Shown here piece after piece: positions 1-8,489 of a stretch of DNA of 64,000 bases (position 1 is its first letter; every line of letters begins with the position of its first letter). The position numbers and the translations under genes are program-made. The stretch is from positions 3,285,618 through 3,349,617 of the forward strand of contig NZ_CP030848.1 in assembly GCF_008274825.1 (NCBI RefSeq), in the 5' to 3' direction. The notes under the pieces are model-generated. The model was not told the origin of the DNA and searched no databases. It worked only from the letters and a program-made list of their open reading frames with translations. The stretch is from Sphingobacterium hotanense (GTDB lineage: Bacteria > Bacteroidota > Bacteroidia > Sphingobacteriales > Sphingobacteriaceae).

Positions 1-641
1 GCATCATCGTACCTAGCGAGGACTACCTACAGCAAGTAAGAGCGTTGTGTTCACAATATAATGTTCTATTCATCGCAGATGAAATCCAAACCGGAATAGC
101 ACGTACCGGAAGCATGCTTGCCTCATACGATATAAACGATAAGGATTCAAAGAGTAAACCAGATGTCATTATCCTGGGCAAAGCTTTGTCCGGAGGTGTG
201 CTGCCTGTGTCTGCGGTGTTAGCAAATGATGAAGTGATGTTGACCATCAAACCTGGAGAACATGGATCTACTTATGGAGGTAACCCGCTTGCCTGTGCGG
301 TAGCATTGGAAGCTGTTAAAACGGTTATCGATGAAGACCTTGCCAATCGTGCCGAAGAAATGGGCAAACTTTTCAGAGCAGGCTTGACCGATATCGCAAC
401 ACGCTGCAAACTCATCACTACCGTACGCGGAAAAGGATTGCTAACAGCTATCGTGATAGATGCAGCTGAAGATGATGATACCGCTTGGAACATCTGCTTA
501 GCCTTTAAAGAAAACGGACTATTGGCGAAACCTACGCATGGTAATAAAATACGCTTAGCTCCCCCTTTGGTCATTACAAAAGAACAAATCGAGGAATGTC
601 TTCACATTATCGAAAAGTCTTTAGTTAACTTTGCATCATAA
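1..641 (+). CDS. rocD: Ornithine aminotransferase, C-terminal part (5' end outside window)
   Basis: The reading frame is open from the window edge, so the start codon lies upstream. It encodes the PLP-binding half of a class-III aminotransferase that converts ornithine and 2-oxoglutarate to glutamate-5-semialdehyde and glutamate. Visible motifs are DEIQTGIARTG, which packs on the PLP ring, and ILGKALSGG, whose lysine (codon at 180) should form the Schiff base. The order and spacing match OAT rather than acetylornithine aminotransferase, and the arginase immediately downstream supports this. Its stop codon lies two bases before the arginase ATG, so the two are translated as one operon for arginine breakdown. 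A related class-III aminotransferase remains possible because the substrate-specific N-terminus is not visible. Confidence 0.9.
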   Translation, partial: IIVPSEDYLQQVRALCSQYNVLFIADEIQTGIARTGSMLASYDINDKDSKSKPDVIILGKALSGGVLPVSAVLANDEVMLTIKPGEHGSTYGGNPLACAVALEAVKTVIDEDLANRAEEMGKLFRAGLTDIATRCKLITTVRGKGLLTAIVIDAAEDDDTAWNICLAFKENGLLAKPTHGNKIRLAPPLVITKEQIEECLHIIEKSLVNFAS

Positions 642-642
642 T

Positions 643-1587
643 ATGGAAAGACCAATTGAACTGATCAAGAACAGGTCGGATATCGGTGCTGGCACACGCG
701 GTGCCGACTTGGGGATTGATGCAATGGAAATTGCAGCAATCAATAAGGGGAGCTTCTTTTTCAAAAAACATCCATTTATCGACGTGCCGACCCGAAACGA
801 ATCGGTTTACGAAATCGAAGGGAACACCTGCGCAAAGCACATCAAACAGATTTACCAGCAGTGTAAAGATCTGTGTTCTATCGTCGAGAATAGCCTGATG
901 AAGGCAAACTTCCCACTTGTTTTCTCGGGAGACCATTCCTCAGCTATTGGAACAGTAGCCGGTATTCGTGCGAAATTCCCAAACAAGAAATTAGGGATTA
1001 TATGGATCGACGCACATGCGGATATACATTCGCCATATACCACCCCATCAGGAAATATGCATGGGATGCCAATTGCGGCGATCCTAGGTATCGATAATAC
1101 CTCTGCACAAAAAAACGACATCAATCCGGAAACGCAGGCCTATTGGAATAAACTGAAAGCGATGAGCGACCACGGCACGCGGGTCGAAAAAGAACATATT
1201 GTTTATTTCGGTGTGCGTGATACAGAGATCGAGGAAGACCAACTCATTGAAAAACTAGGCATCAAAAACTATAAAGTAGATGAGGTCAGAAGAAAAGGAA
1301 TACCTGCTTGCATCGCAGAATGCCAAGAAAGACTAGCCGACTGCGACATTCTTTACGTTTCCTTCGACGTCGATAGCATGGACAGCGATCTAGTATCCGA
1401 AGGTACAGGCACGCCGGTACCAAAAGGCTTTCTCCCTAGCGAGGTCCAAGAGATTATTATCGACCTGATGAAGGATGAACGCGTAAAGTGTTTTGAAATT
1501 GTCGAGGTCAACCCTCTACTGGATAAACAAGGAAATAAGATGGCCGAAATAGCTTTCGAGATTTTAGAAAAAACCTTTGGGGTTTAG
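643..1587 (+). CDS. rocF: Arginase (arginine to ornithine + urea)
   Basis: This is a 314-residue binuclear manganese hydrolase of the arginase/agmatinase fold. All expected metal ligands are present: H98 in SGDHS, D123, H125 and D127 in IDAHADIH, and D242 and D244 in SFDVDSMDSD. The ATG at 643 is preferred over an in-frame TTG at 631 because the TTG would begin inside the rocD stop region and add four unconserved residues. It lies one base after the rocD stop region, so ornithine made here is passed to RocD. An intrinsic terminator follows. A formiminoglutamase or agmatinase role cannot be excluded by motif alone, but the rocD neighbour favours arginase. Confidence 0.9.
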   Translation: MERPIELIKNRSDIGAGTRGADLGIDAMEIAAINKGSFFFKKHPFIDVPTRNESVYEIEGNTCAKHIKQIYQQCKDLCSIVENSLMKANFPLVFSGDHSSAIGTVAGIRAKFPNKKLGIIWIDAHADIHSPYTTPSGNMHGMPIAAILGIDNTSAQKNDINPETQAYWNKLKAMSDHGTRVEKEHIVYFGVRDTEIEEDQLIEKLGIKNYKVDEVRRKGIPACIAECQERLADCDILYVSFDVDSMDSDLVSEGTGTPVPKGFLPSEVQEIIIDLMKDERVKCFEIVEVNPLLDKQGNKMAEIAFEILEKTFGV

Positions 1588-1949
1588 ATTTTAGATATTA
1601 GATTTTAGACATTAGACTTTGTATGGCGCCGATTAGGCGCCATTCTTTTTTGATATCAGTTATGATATTTTGATGTGGTCTGAGCTTTTACTTTGAACTG
1701 GAAGGGAGGATTGTTTTGAACCAAAAAAGGAAAGTATGTTTTGAAGGAGTGCTTTTTGTTTTGAACCAGGAAAGGAAGGATGTAAGGATGAACAGGATCC
1801 TGTCAATCTTTATATCCTTCCTTTCTTGGTTCAGAAACAGCCCCATTTTTTCTTTCAACATGATCCTGCCAATCCTTACATCCTTCCTTTCCTGATTCAA
1901 AGACACCCGACATACTCTAATGTCTAAAATCTAATGTCTAATATCTAAA
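1584..1949. repeat. Inverted TTAGA-type repeats flanking a palindromic repeat cluster
   Basis: The 340-base gap between convergent rocF and asnB is bounded by two AT-rich inverted repeats built from TTTTAGATATTAGA and related units, at about 1584-1617 and 1919-1949. Each touches a coding end: the left copy begins in the rocF stop codon, and the right copy encodes the last six AsnB residues (VLDIRH). Inside are three related arms containing AGGAAAGGAAGGATGTAAGG or its complement. Two form a long hairpin at 1761-1834 centred on GGATCC, and a third inverted arm is at 1860-1899. A weaker fragment is at about 1720-1740. No gene is supported here, and the short ORFs are readings of the repeat. Confidence 0.75.
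1623..1652 (+). terminator. Intrinsic terminator of rocD-rocF
   Basis: An ATGGCGCC/GGCGCCAT stem with a five-base loop is followed by TTCTTTTTT. It lies 36 bases after the rocF stop. Confidence 0.85.
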
Positions 1950-3625
1950 ACAGAAACTTTCTCATAACTCTCATTATGCACTGATGCTACTGCTCTACCC
2001 GACGGGTCATTTAAGTTCTGGAATGAAGCGTCCCATAATAAAGCCTCGGGCGTGCTGCATGCCACTGATTTAACGGAAGGCACGGTCTTCGCTGCTGCAT
2101 CCGAAGGGAAGTGTGATTCAAAGATACTGCGGTATAGATATTCCTCTTTATTTTTCGGTGTATTGATAGGGAAACGGCTTGCCGCTGTTTCGAAGTCTGT
2201 GTCGCTCACTAAGCGTTCGGCTTGTTCTTTCAGCGTGTCGATCCACGAATAGCCTACTCCATCTGAAAACTGCTCCTTCTGGCGCCAAGCGATGCTCTCT
2301 GGCAGATAATCCTCGAATGCCTTACGGACTACCCATTTCTCCATACGTCCATCTTTAATCATCTTATCTTCCGGGTTGATGCTCATCGCGATATCCATAA
2401 ACTCCTTGTCCAAAAACGGCACCCTTCCTTCAACTCCCCAAGCGGCGAGTGATTTGTTAGCACGTAGACAATCGTATAGATACAGCTTTTTCAGCTTGCG
2501 AACCGTTTCCTCATGAAACTCTTGTGCGTTTGGTGCCTTATGGAAATACAGGTAACCACCGAATAACTCATCCGACCCTTCTCCCGACAATACCATCTTA
2601 ATACCCATAGACTTGATTACGCGGGCCAGAAGATACATGGGCGTCGAAGCGCGAATGGTAGTCACATCATAGGTTTCCAGATGGTAGATTACATCTCGAA
2701 TGGCATCCAATCCCTCCTGTATGGTGAAGTTCACCTCATGGTGGATAGTGCCGATATGGTCTGCTGCCTTTTGTGCGGCGATAAGATCCGGTGAGCCTAC
2801 CAATCCCACAGCGAAGGAATGCAATTGTGGATACCATGCATCTTCCTGATCTTGGCTCTCAATACGTTTCGATGCAAATTTCTTGGTTACAGCTGCAATG
2901 ACTGAGGAATCTAATCCTCCCGATAATAGCACACCATAGGGAACATCCGACATAAGCTGACGATGCACCGCATCTTCCAGTCCCTTTCTCAATACTGCAA
3001 TGTCCGTTGCTGCATCCTTCACTGTATCATAGGATTCCCAATCACGGCTGTACCAACGTTGTGGTGTTAAGCCCTCCTTGCTGTATAGATAATGTCCTGG
3101 AGGAAACTGATCTATTTCTACACAAAAACCTTCCAGAGATTTCAGTTCAGATGCAACAAAAAGCTGTCCGAACTCATCTTTACCGTAATATAGTGGGATG
3201 ATTCCCATGTGGTCACGGGCGAAGAAGAAAGAATCGTCACGTCCATCATATAAAGCGAACCCAAAGATTCCGTTTAATTCCTCGACAAAAGAAGGACCTT
3301 TTTCCAAGTATAATGCCAATACAACTTCTGAATCAGACTGCGTTGAAAACTGATAATTTGGTAGAGAATTTCGTAGGTCTTGGTGGTTATAGATCTCTCC
3401 ATTTACAGCTAATACAACTTGTCCATCAGGGCTGAACAAAGGCTGACTTCCCGACTTAGGGTCAACAATCGCTAATCGCTCATGAGCTAAAATAGCACGG
3501 TCAGAACTAAAGATTCCTGACCAATCCGGTCCTCTATGACGAATTCTTTTCGACATCTCTAATACCTGAGGCCTTAAACCCTCAGCGGACTGTTTCAAAT
3601 CAAATGCACCTACGATTCCACACAT
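1931..3625 (-). CDS. asnB: Asparagine synthase B (glutamine-hydrolysing)
   Basis: This 564-residue enzyme makes asparagine from aspartate, ATP and glutamine. The N-terminal class-II glutaminase domain starts MCGIVGAFD, so Cys2 becomes the N-terminal nucleophile. RHRGPDWSG near residue 29 and NGEIYNH near 75 are typical of the ammonia-forming site. The synthetase domain carries the PP-loop LSGGLDSS at 234-241 and SGEGSDELFGGY further on. Length is close to the usual 550 or so. The extreme C-terminus (VSVLDIRH) is encoded by the repeat that flanks the intergenic cluster, so the original stop codon was probably lost to repeat insertion. It is convergent with rocF, and an AT-rich gap lies upstream. 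Confidence 0.96.
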   Translation of the reverse strand: MCGIVGAFDLKQSAEGLRPQVLEMSKRIRHRGPDWSGIFSSDRAILAHERLAIVDPKSGSQPLFSPDGQVVLAVNGEIYNHQDLRNSLPNYQFSTQSDSEVVLALYLEKGPSFVEELNGIFGFALYDGRDDSFFFARDHMGIIPLYYGKDEFGQLFVASELKSLEGFCVEIDQFPPGHYLYSKEGLTPQRWYSRDWESYDTVKDAATDIAVLRKGLEDAVHRQLMSDVPYGVLLSGGLDSSVIAAVTKKFASKRIESQDQEDAWYPQLHSFAVGLVGSPDLIAAQKAADHIGTIHHEVNFTIQEGLDAIRDVIYHLETYDVTTIRASTPMYLLARVIKSMGIKMVLSGEGSDELFGGYLYFHKAPNAQEFHEETVRKLKKLYLYDCLRANKSLAAWGVEGRVPFLDKEFMDIAMSINPEDKMIKDGRMEKWVVRKAFEDYLPESIAWRQKEQFSDGVGYSWIDTLKEQAERLVSDTDFETAASRFPINTPKNKEEYLYRSIFESHFPSDAAAKTVPSVKSVACSTPEALLWDASFQNLNDPSGRAVASVHNESYEKVSVLDIRH

Positions 3626-3833
3626 AAAATTTCAATTTTAATATCTAATGCTTGTTTTTGTTTAATTAATGATACAAAGTAAACGATTAAATAATTAATA
3701 TCATAATGTTTTTTAAATTTTATTGAAATATTAATAATATAAATACATTTTTGTTAACGTTTTGATACGAAAAAGAACGTTTCATTAAAACAAAGAACAA
3801 CAAACTTGAAAAGACAGCGCTACGTCTCACTCC

Positions 3834-3918
3834 CCTTTCAAAGCCCTTTCAAACCCAATATAAAACCCAATCAAACCCGCTTCGAAAGGGTTATGATTGG
3901 GCTTTATATGGGTTATCA
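3834..3918. repeat. AACCC-phased hairpin repeat, copy 1
   Basis: The left arm carries AACCCAAT units spaced about 11 bases apart and the right arm carries the complementary ATTGGG/GGGTTA units. Together they can fold into a stem of about 27 bp with a few mismatches around a short loop near 3875. Related copies are at 22100-22180 and 33286-33362. The function is unknown. Confidence 0.7.
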
Positions 3919-3940
3919 TATGAATGACTGTCGAACCAGG

Positions 3941-3988
3941 TATGAAAAGTTCTTGATGGCCTTTGAAAACAGACAGTTTCAGAAAAAA
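3941..3988 (-). repeat. Terminator-linked dispersed repeat, copy 1 (shortened)
   Basis: Read on the minus strand this starts at the U-tract of the ubiD terminator and continues with CTGAAACTGTCTGTTTTC and GGCCATCAAGAACTTTTCAT. It matches the first 48 bases or so of the copies at 12591 and 40677. It lacks their second half, which is replaced by GGTTCGACAG and then the AACCC-phased hairpin. Confidence 0.75.
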
Positions 3989-4034
3989 GAATGCCTCCAG
4001 GTAATCAGCCAATTACTGATTACCTAGAGGCATT
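3984..4034 (-). terminator. Intrinsic terminator of ubiD
   Basis: A 19-bp stem with one mismatch (AATGCCTCCAGGTAATCAG paired with its complement at 4016-4034) is followed on the minus strand by CTTTTTT. It lies 36 bases after the ubiD stop. Confidence 0.88.
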
Positions 4035-4069
4035 ATGAATAACTCTAGAAGCGAAGAACTTCTATTTCA

Positions 4070-5908
4070 TTAGATAATTCCGTGCAGCGAACCACCTTTA
4101 GTACCTAACTGATCGACACGACGTTCTACAGCAGGATCTTTTATAAGATCTGGTGCGTGATGAGGTTTCGCTCTGGCGTCGATAATAACCGGACCACGGC
4201 ATCCCCAATGTTTGTATTCGGTAAAGCTATCGATTCCATAGATATCATGCGACGGATTGCTTCTTGTGAAAGTCGTCCAGACGAAGTTGTTTACATTCTC
4301 GGCGACAAAGCCAGCATCATCAGCAAGAACTATACATTGAATACCGGTCCAATCCGCAGCTTTCGCTGCATGGGTCCATTCTTCTAACACTTTCGCCTCT
4401 TCTGCGTAAGTACTGAATGCCTTTCCATCCACGACAACGATTCCCGGCAATGCAAGTTTAGCATGTTGGAAAGGGCGTGGAAGATCAAAACCTGCAGGCA
4501 AGGAACGAGCAAGTTCGCGCTTTTTATCGCCTACCGCAGCAAAAGTCACTTTCGATCCTGCATTTAATCCATCGCCTGTATAATCCAAAGTATCAATGGT
4601 GGTATTGGTTAGGAAGTGTAGATCGCGCGTTAAATCGATACGTTCGAAAATATGGGTAAAGAAACCTTCGATGTCATGGATATCAAGTTTTGGGTTATCT
4701 TCAAAAGCGGAAATGAACAAGAACTTCGCTAAGCTAAGTTGGTTTGTTCCCAAAATTTGGTTAGCGATTGTCAATACCTCCTGCGGTCTTTCCACCTTTT
4801 GGTATGGGGTGTAGCGTTCGCTTCCTATCGCAAAAAGCAAGGGGTGAACGCCTGCAGGATCGACGGCATGTACGGCATGTAAACCCGCAATTTGTTGCGG
4901 GATAGCATTTCCTGTTATTTCATGGATGAGCGCACCAAAGCTAGTATCCTCCTGTGGCGGACGGCCAACGACCGTGAAAGACCAGATTGGATCTTTCTTG
5001 TGGTAAACCTTATGCACTTTCATCAACGGAAAATCATGCACTAAGGAGTAGTAACCGATATGATCGCCAAATGGTCCTTCCGGTTTATTTTCGTTCGGAT
5101 ACACCGTACCAGTAATCACGAAGTCGGCATCTGCAGAAATGCAAAATCCCTCATCATCATAGAAATACCGAAAGCGGCGGTTACCCAAAGTTCCTGCAAA
5201 TATCATCTCCGATAAACCTTCCGGCAAGGGCATCACGGCAGATAGTGGGTGCGAGGGAGGTCCTCCGACGAATATGCTGACTTTCAATGGCTTGCCTAAC
5301 TGATTTGCTTTGGTTTGGTGTACACCAATGCCTCGGTGCAATTGATAGTGCAATCCAATTTCTTCGTTTTGGATATAATCGTTGCCTGCCAACTGAATTC
5401 TGTACATCCCTAAATTGGCATTCATGATACCGGGCTTCGTAACGTCCTCTGTATATACTTGTGGCATGGTTACGAAAGGGCCACCGTCCATCGGCCAATT
5501 GACAATCTGCGGCAATTCGGCGATGCTCGTGCGACCGTAAAGAATCGGAGCATTAGATTTTTTCTTCCATGGCAAGGCTCCTAAGGCAACCATAGAAGAG
5601 CCGGCATATCGAAATGGATTTTTCAACACCGACATGGGGTTCATCTTAACATCGACCAAGCGTTTGACGTGTTCCAAGGAGTCTCTGAACATGAACTTCG
5701 ACCGTTCAAGCGTGCCGAACAGGTTGGAAACTGCCGGAAACTTAGATCCTTTGATGTTTTCGAAATATATTGCAGGTCCTTGCGCATCATAAACACGCAT
5801 GTGGATGGCGGCCATTTCTAGGTAGGGGTCTACCTCCTCTTTTATTCTGATTAAATGCCCGTTGTTTTCAAGATCAATTACACATTCGTGTAAGCTTTTA
5901 TATCCCAT
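4070..5908 (-). CDS. UbiD-family (prenylated-FMN-dependent) decarboxylase
   Basis: This 612-residue member of the UbiD/Fdc family carries out non-oxidative (de)carboxylation of aromatic or unsaturated acids using prenyl-FMN. Family hallmarks are NANLGMYRIQ at 163-172 (Mn/prFMN-phosphate binding) and EGPFGDHIGYY at 277-287, which holds the acidic catalytic residues. It is longer than E. coli UbiD (about 500 residues), as is common for Bacteroidota homologues. No UbiX (prFMN synthase) gene lies nearby, and no quinone or aromatic pathway neighbour indicates the substrate. The ATG at 5908 is 22 bases downstream of a TAnnTTTG box. The family call is firm, and the substrate is unknown. Confidence 0.9.
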   Translation of the reverse strand: MGYKSLHECVIDLENNGHLIRIKEEVDPYLEMAAIHMRVYDAQGPAIYFENIKGSKFPAVSNLFGTLERSKFMFRDSLEHVKRLVDVKMNPMSVLKNPFRYAGSSMVALGALPWKKKSNAPILYGRTSIAELPQIVNWPMDGGPFVTMPQVYTEDVTKPGIMNANLGMYRIQLAGNDYIQNEEIGLHYQLHRGIGVHQTKANQLGKPLKVSIFVGGPPSHPLSAVMPLPEGLSEMIFAGTLGNRRFRYFYDDEGFCISADADFVITGTVYPNENKPEGPFGDHIGYYSLVHDFPLMKVHKVYHKKDPIWSFTVVGRPPQEDTSFGALIHEITGNAIPQQIAGLHAVHAVDPAGVHPLLFAIGSERYTPYQKVERPQEVLTIANQILGTNQLSLAKFLFISAFEDNPKLDIHDIEGFFTHIFERIDLTRDLHFLTNTTIDTLDYTGDGLNAGSKVTFAAVGDKKRELARSLPAGFDLPRPFQHAKLALPGIVVVDGKAFSTYAEEAKVLEEWTHAAKAADWTGIQCIVLADDAGFVAENVNNFVWTTFTRSNPSHDIYGIDSFTEYKHWGCRGPVIIDARAKPHHAPDLIKDPAVERRVDQLGTKGGSLHGII

Positions 5909-5929
5909 ATCAATAAAATAGCTTAGCTA

Positions 5930-5937
5930 CAAATGTA
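5930..5937 (-). promoter_or_regulatory. -7 box candidate for ubiD
   Basis: The minus strand reads TACATTTG, a full match to the Bacteroidota -7 consensus TAnnTTTG, 22 bases upstream of the ATG. No good -33 element was seen. Confidence 0.4.
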
Positions 5938-5973
5938 ACGCAAATCAGCGTATAAAGGAAATTTAGAAGGCCA

Positions 5974-6843
5974 TTAACCGCCACTAATTACCTGGTCGAG
6001 GGGTGTGAAAGAAAATAGGATAATTTGTTTCCAATGGGAGTTATCAATTGGATATTCCCGTTTCATCAGGCGTTTAAATTCGACGAGATCTTCTGAGTTG
6101 ATATGGTAAAACTTCTTGTAGAAAATGCTCATGATAGAATGCGGGAGCTTGATGCTCTTCACAGGCGAATTCGGGAACAGATTCTTCCGATATAAGCGGA
6201 ACATTTCCTGAACAGTCAGCGTATTGGGTCCGCCGATTTCTATTACTTCATTGATGAAGTTTTTATTCCAATCGACATTATAGATCCACCGCAACAGATC
6301 TAATGCCGAAATAGGGCTAAATTTCAACTTCGCAAGGGCAGAATCATAGGGTAAATACTTGCTATTCAACACTTGGCGCATGTAGCGATCGAGCACGCTT
6401 CCTTTGCCAATAGCGAGATTTTTGAGCACAATGGTATAAGCAATACCGCAAGAATCCAATACCGACCTTATGGTATGAATAAAAGGCTTATCCATCAAAC
6501 GCGCTATGTATATGATTCGGTTGCACCCGTTGCGGCGCGCTAATTCAATAAAATTACTTAGGGTAATAACCTCCAGATTTAGATTGACCATTTCTCCTAA
6601 ATCAGGGACATGGGTAATATAGATCGCCAAATCGGCGTTCGTATGCAATTTAAATTCGTCGAATTCCTTCCCTTTTCTTAAGAGATCTACTTTATTTAAG
6701 GTTCCTGTTAGTTCTTCTGTTGATCTGGCGCGGAATAAATCCACGTCGCGCACGATCCCATGTACTTGAAAATCCTCTTTATGTAAATTACTCATGGCTC
6801 TTCTTCCTAGATAGGAATTCAAGCCGGATATGATTACTTCCAT
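5974..6843 (-). CDS. NAD(P)-binding atypical SDR/NmrA-like protein
   Basis: The protein is about 289 residues with a Rossmann start, VIISGLNSYLGRRAM, which fits the glycine-rich dinucleotide loop of extended or atypical SDRs. A following strand ends near IVRDVD, and CNRIIYIARL and later ISALDLLRWI regions resemble NmrA/epimerase-like members. The canonical YxxxK catalytic pair is not evident, so it may bind NAD(P) without classical dehydrogenase chemistry. The ATG at 6843 has AGGA a few bases upstream and opens directly into the first strand, so I prefer it to an in-frame codon seven residues earlier. It is divergent from the cryptochrome gene. No specific substrate can be assigned. Confidence 0.7.
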   Translation of the reverse strand: MEVIISGLNSYLGRRAMSNLHKEDFQVHGIVRDVDLFRARSTEELTGTLNKVDLLRKGKEFDEFKLHTNADLAIYITHVPDLGEMVNLNLEVITLSNFIELARRNGCNRIIYIARLMDKPFIHTIRSVLDSCGIAYTIVLKNLAIGKGSVLDRYMRQVLNSKYLPYDSALAKLKFSPISALDLLRWIYNVDWNKNFINEVIEIGGPNTLTVQEMFRLYRKNLFPNSPVKSIKLPHSIMSIFYKKFYHINSEDLVEFKRLMKREYPIDNSHWKQIILFSFTPLDQVISGG

Positions 6844-7018
6844 CGATCCTACATCAAAATCCACAATTACGTTCCATCTTGAATCCTTTAACAGACAAAC
6901 GGAGACGAATGTTTCTTCTATTTGATAATTTTACAAATGAAAACAATTTCCCTAATAAAACATTGTCTACAACATGTAAAAATACCGCTTCTATCCGGCA
7001 TAGGTGGGTCTGATACCT

Positions 7019-7026
7019 TATATTTG
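7019..7026 (+). promoter_or_regulatory. -7 box candidate for the cryptochrome gene
   Basis: TATATTTG matches TAnnTTTG and lies 33 bases upstream of the ATG at 7059. No convincing -33 element was found. Confidence 0.38.
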
Positions 7027-7058
7027 TTGCTTAGCACTATTTGGGGAAAATAATTAAA

Positions 7059-8297
7059 ATGGGTAAGAAAGTTGTATTAGTTTGGTTCAGGAATGATTTA
7101 CGTTTGCATGATAACGAAGTTTTAGTGGAGGCGATAAATAAATCCGACCTGATTATTCCCGTTTATTGTTTTGATCCACGCTATTTTAAAACGAACAAAT
7201 TCGCGCAGAAGAATACCGGTATCCTACGCGCATCCTTCCTCTTAGAATCGGTCTCTCATTTAAAAGAGAAACTCCAAGGGATGCAGAGCGACTTGATGAC
7301 TTTCATTGGCTATCCTGAAGAAATTCTGCCGCAGCTATGTGCAAAGTACGAAGTCGATGAGGTTTATCATCACCGCGAAGTAGCCTACCGAGAGACGATG
7401 GTCTCGGAGCTCGTGGAAGCGGCACTCTGGGACAATAAAATCAATCTTAAGCATTTTATCGGTCACACGCTATACCATAAAGAAGATCTCCCCTTTCCTA
7501 TCAAGGACATCCCCAACAAATTCAACATTTTCAGAAAAAAAATAGAACGCGAGAGCATGGTTCGCAAACCGTTAGCAGCGCCCTCATCGATTGCGAGTCC
7601 GCAGCATTTGGAGGCAACGGAGATTCCGAGCCTGGCGAGCTTAGGTTTTTCGGAGGATGAAATACAAAGTCTACAAGGCCGATCATTTGATGGCGGCGAG
7701 GAAAAAGCGATCGAAAAGCTAACAAACTTGCTAGACCCGAACTTCACTGATTGCCGAAACTTCACCTATATTTCGCATTATATTGCGGTTGGTGCTTTGT
7801 CCCCGATGTTCGTGTACGATGAGATGACCCGATCGAGTCTCAGCCAAAATAAAAAACGCTACGAACGTTTACTTACGGCCTTGCTGTGGAGAGACTATTT
7901 CCGCTTTATGCTGAAGAAGTATCCGAATATCTTTTTTAAGCCTAATGGGTTGCAAGAGGATAAGCATTTTTCGGAAGAGCTGGATTCTGAAGCTATCCGC
8001 AAGTGGATGAGCGGAACGACAGGAGAAGAAGTGATTGACGAGACGATGGCACAGCTATTACGGAACGGCAACCTGACTTATTTGAACCGTCGATTATTGG
8101 CGAGTTACTACATACAAGAAATCAGTAGCAACTGGTTGTTGGGAGCATCCTTTTTTGAGGAGCATTTGCTGGACTATAATCCAGCTTCAAATTATGGATA
8201 TTGGTCGCACGTAGCCGGAGTAGGAACAAGCGATAAAGAGAACGTTTCGAGCAACTGGCAGGAGCTCGCAAAAAAACTAGAAACACAGAAAGCATAA
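7059..8297 (+). CDS. DASH-type cryptochrome / deoxyribodipyrimidine photolyase
   Basis: This 412-residue flavoprotein belongs to the photolyase/cryptochrome superfamily. WFRNDLRLHDNE near the N-terminus opens the alpha/beta antenna domain. The C-terminal FAD domain contains LLWRDYFRFMLKKYP, LNRRLLASYYIQEIS and ASNYGYWSHVAGVG, the last two resembling DASH members, which repair lesions in single-stranded or looped DNA. It is shorter than many photolyases but has both domains. The ATG at 7059 is used because an upstream in-frame TTG at 7041 adds an unconserved leader. It is divergent from the NAD(P)-binding gene. Assignment to DASH rather than class I CPD photolyase is likely but not certain. 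Confidence 0.85.
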   Translation: MGKKVVLVWFRNDLRLHDNEVLVEAINKSDLIIPVYCFDPRYFKTNKFAQKNTGILRASFLLESVSHLKEKLQGMQSDLMTFIGYPEEILPQLCAKYEVDEVYHHREVAYRETMVSELVEAALWDNKINLKHFIGHTLYHKEDLPFPIKDIPNKFNIFRKKIERESMVRKPLAAPSSIASPQHLEATEIPSLASLGFSEDEIQSLQGRSFDGGEEKAIEKLTNLLDPNFTDCRNFTYISHYIAVGALSPMFVYDEMTRSSLSQNKKRYERLLTALLWRDYFRFMLKKYPNIFFKPNGLQEDKHFSEELDSEAIRKWMSGTTGEEVIDETMAQLLRNGNLTYLNRRLLASYYIQEISSNWLLGASFFEEHLLDYNPASNYGYWSHVAGVGTSDKENVSSNWQELAKKLETQKA

Positions 8298-8456
8298 TTA
8301 TAAATTTACATTTTGAAATATTGTCTTATTTACGGTAAAACATAGGTTGTTTATTTAAAATCGACATTTAATTTTAAATATTTAATAATTGTCGAAAATC
8401 CGGTTAAAACATTGTATTTTATCGGTATTAAATGAGGAAAACTCTATTATTATTTA

Positions 8457-8464
8457 TAAATTTG
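8457..8464 (+). promoter_or_regulatory. -7 box candidate for sucA
   Basis: TAAATTTG matches TAnnTTTG 26 bases before the sucA ATG, in an AT-rich region of about 190 bases. No -33 element is evident. Confidence 0.38.
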
Positions 8465-8489
8465 GCAAAATTTTATCTTACCTATCCAC

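Larger units (their letters stand above)
3626..4069. other. Gene-free stretch between asnB and ubiD
   Basis: Bases 3626-3800 are strongly AT-rich and should hold the asnB promoter on the minus strand, but no clear -33/-7 pair stands out. Bases 3830-3990 hold two dispersed repeats listed separately, followed by the ubiD terminator. The short ORFs on both strands here are readings of those repeats and are not supported as genes. Confidence 0.6.

Noticed and set aside
1688..1906. 72-codon minus-strand ORF between rocF and asnB
   Set aside because: Its internal repeated peptide (LNQERKD, twice) is a reading of the palindromic repeat cluster.
3806..4027. Short ORFs on both strands between asnB and ubiD as genes
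   Set aside because: They read through two dispersed non-coding repeats and the ubiD terminator; the same is true of 40624-40806.
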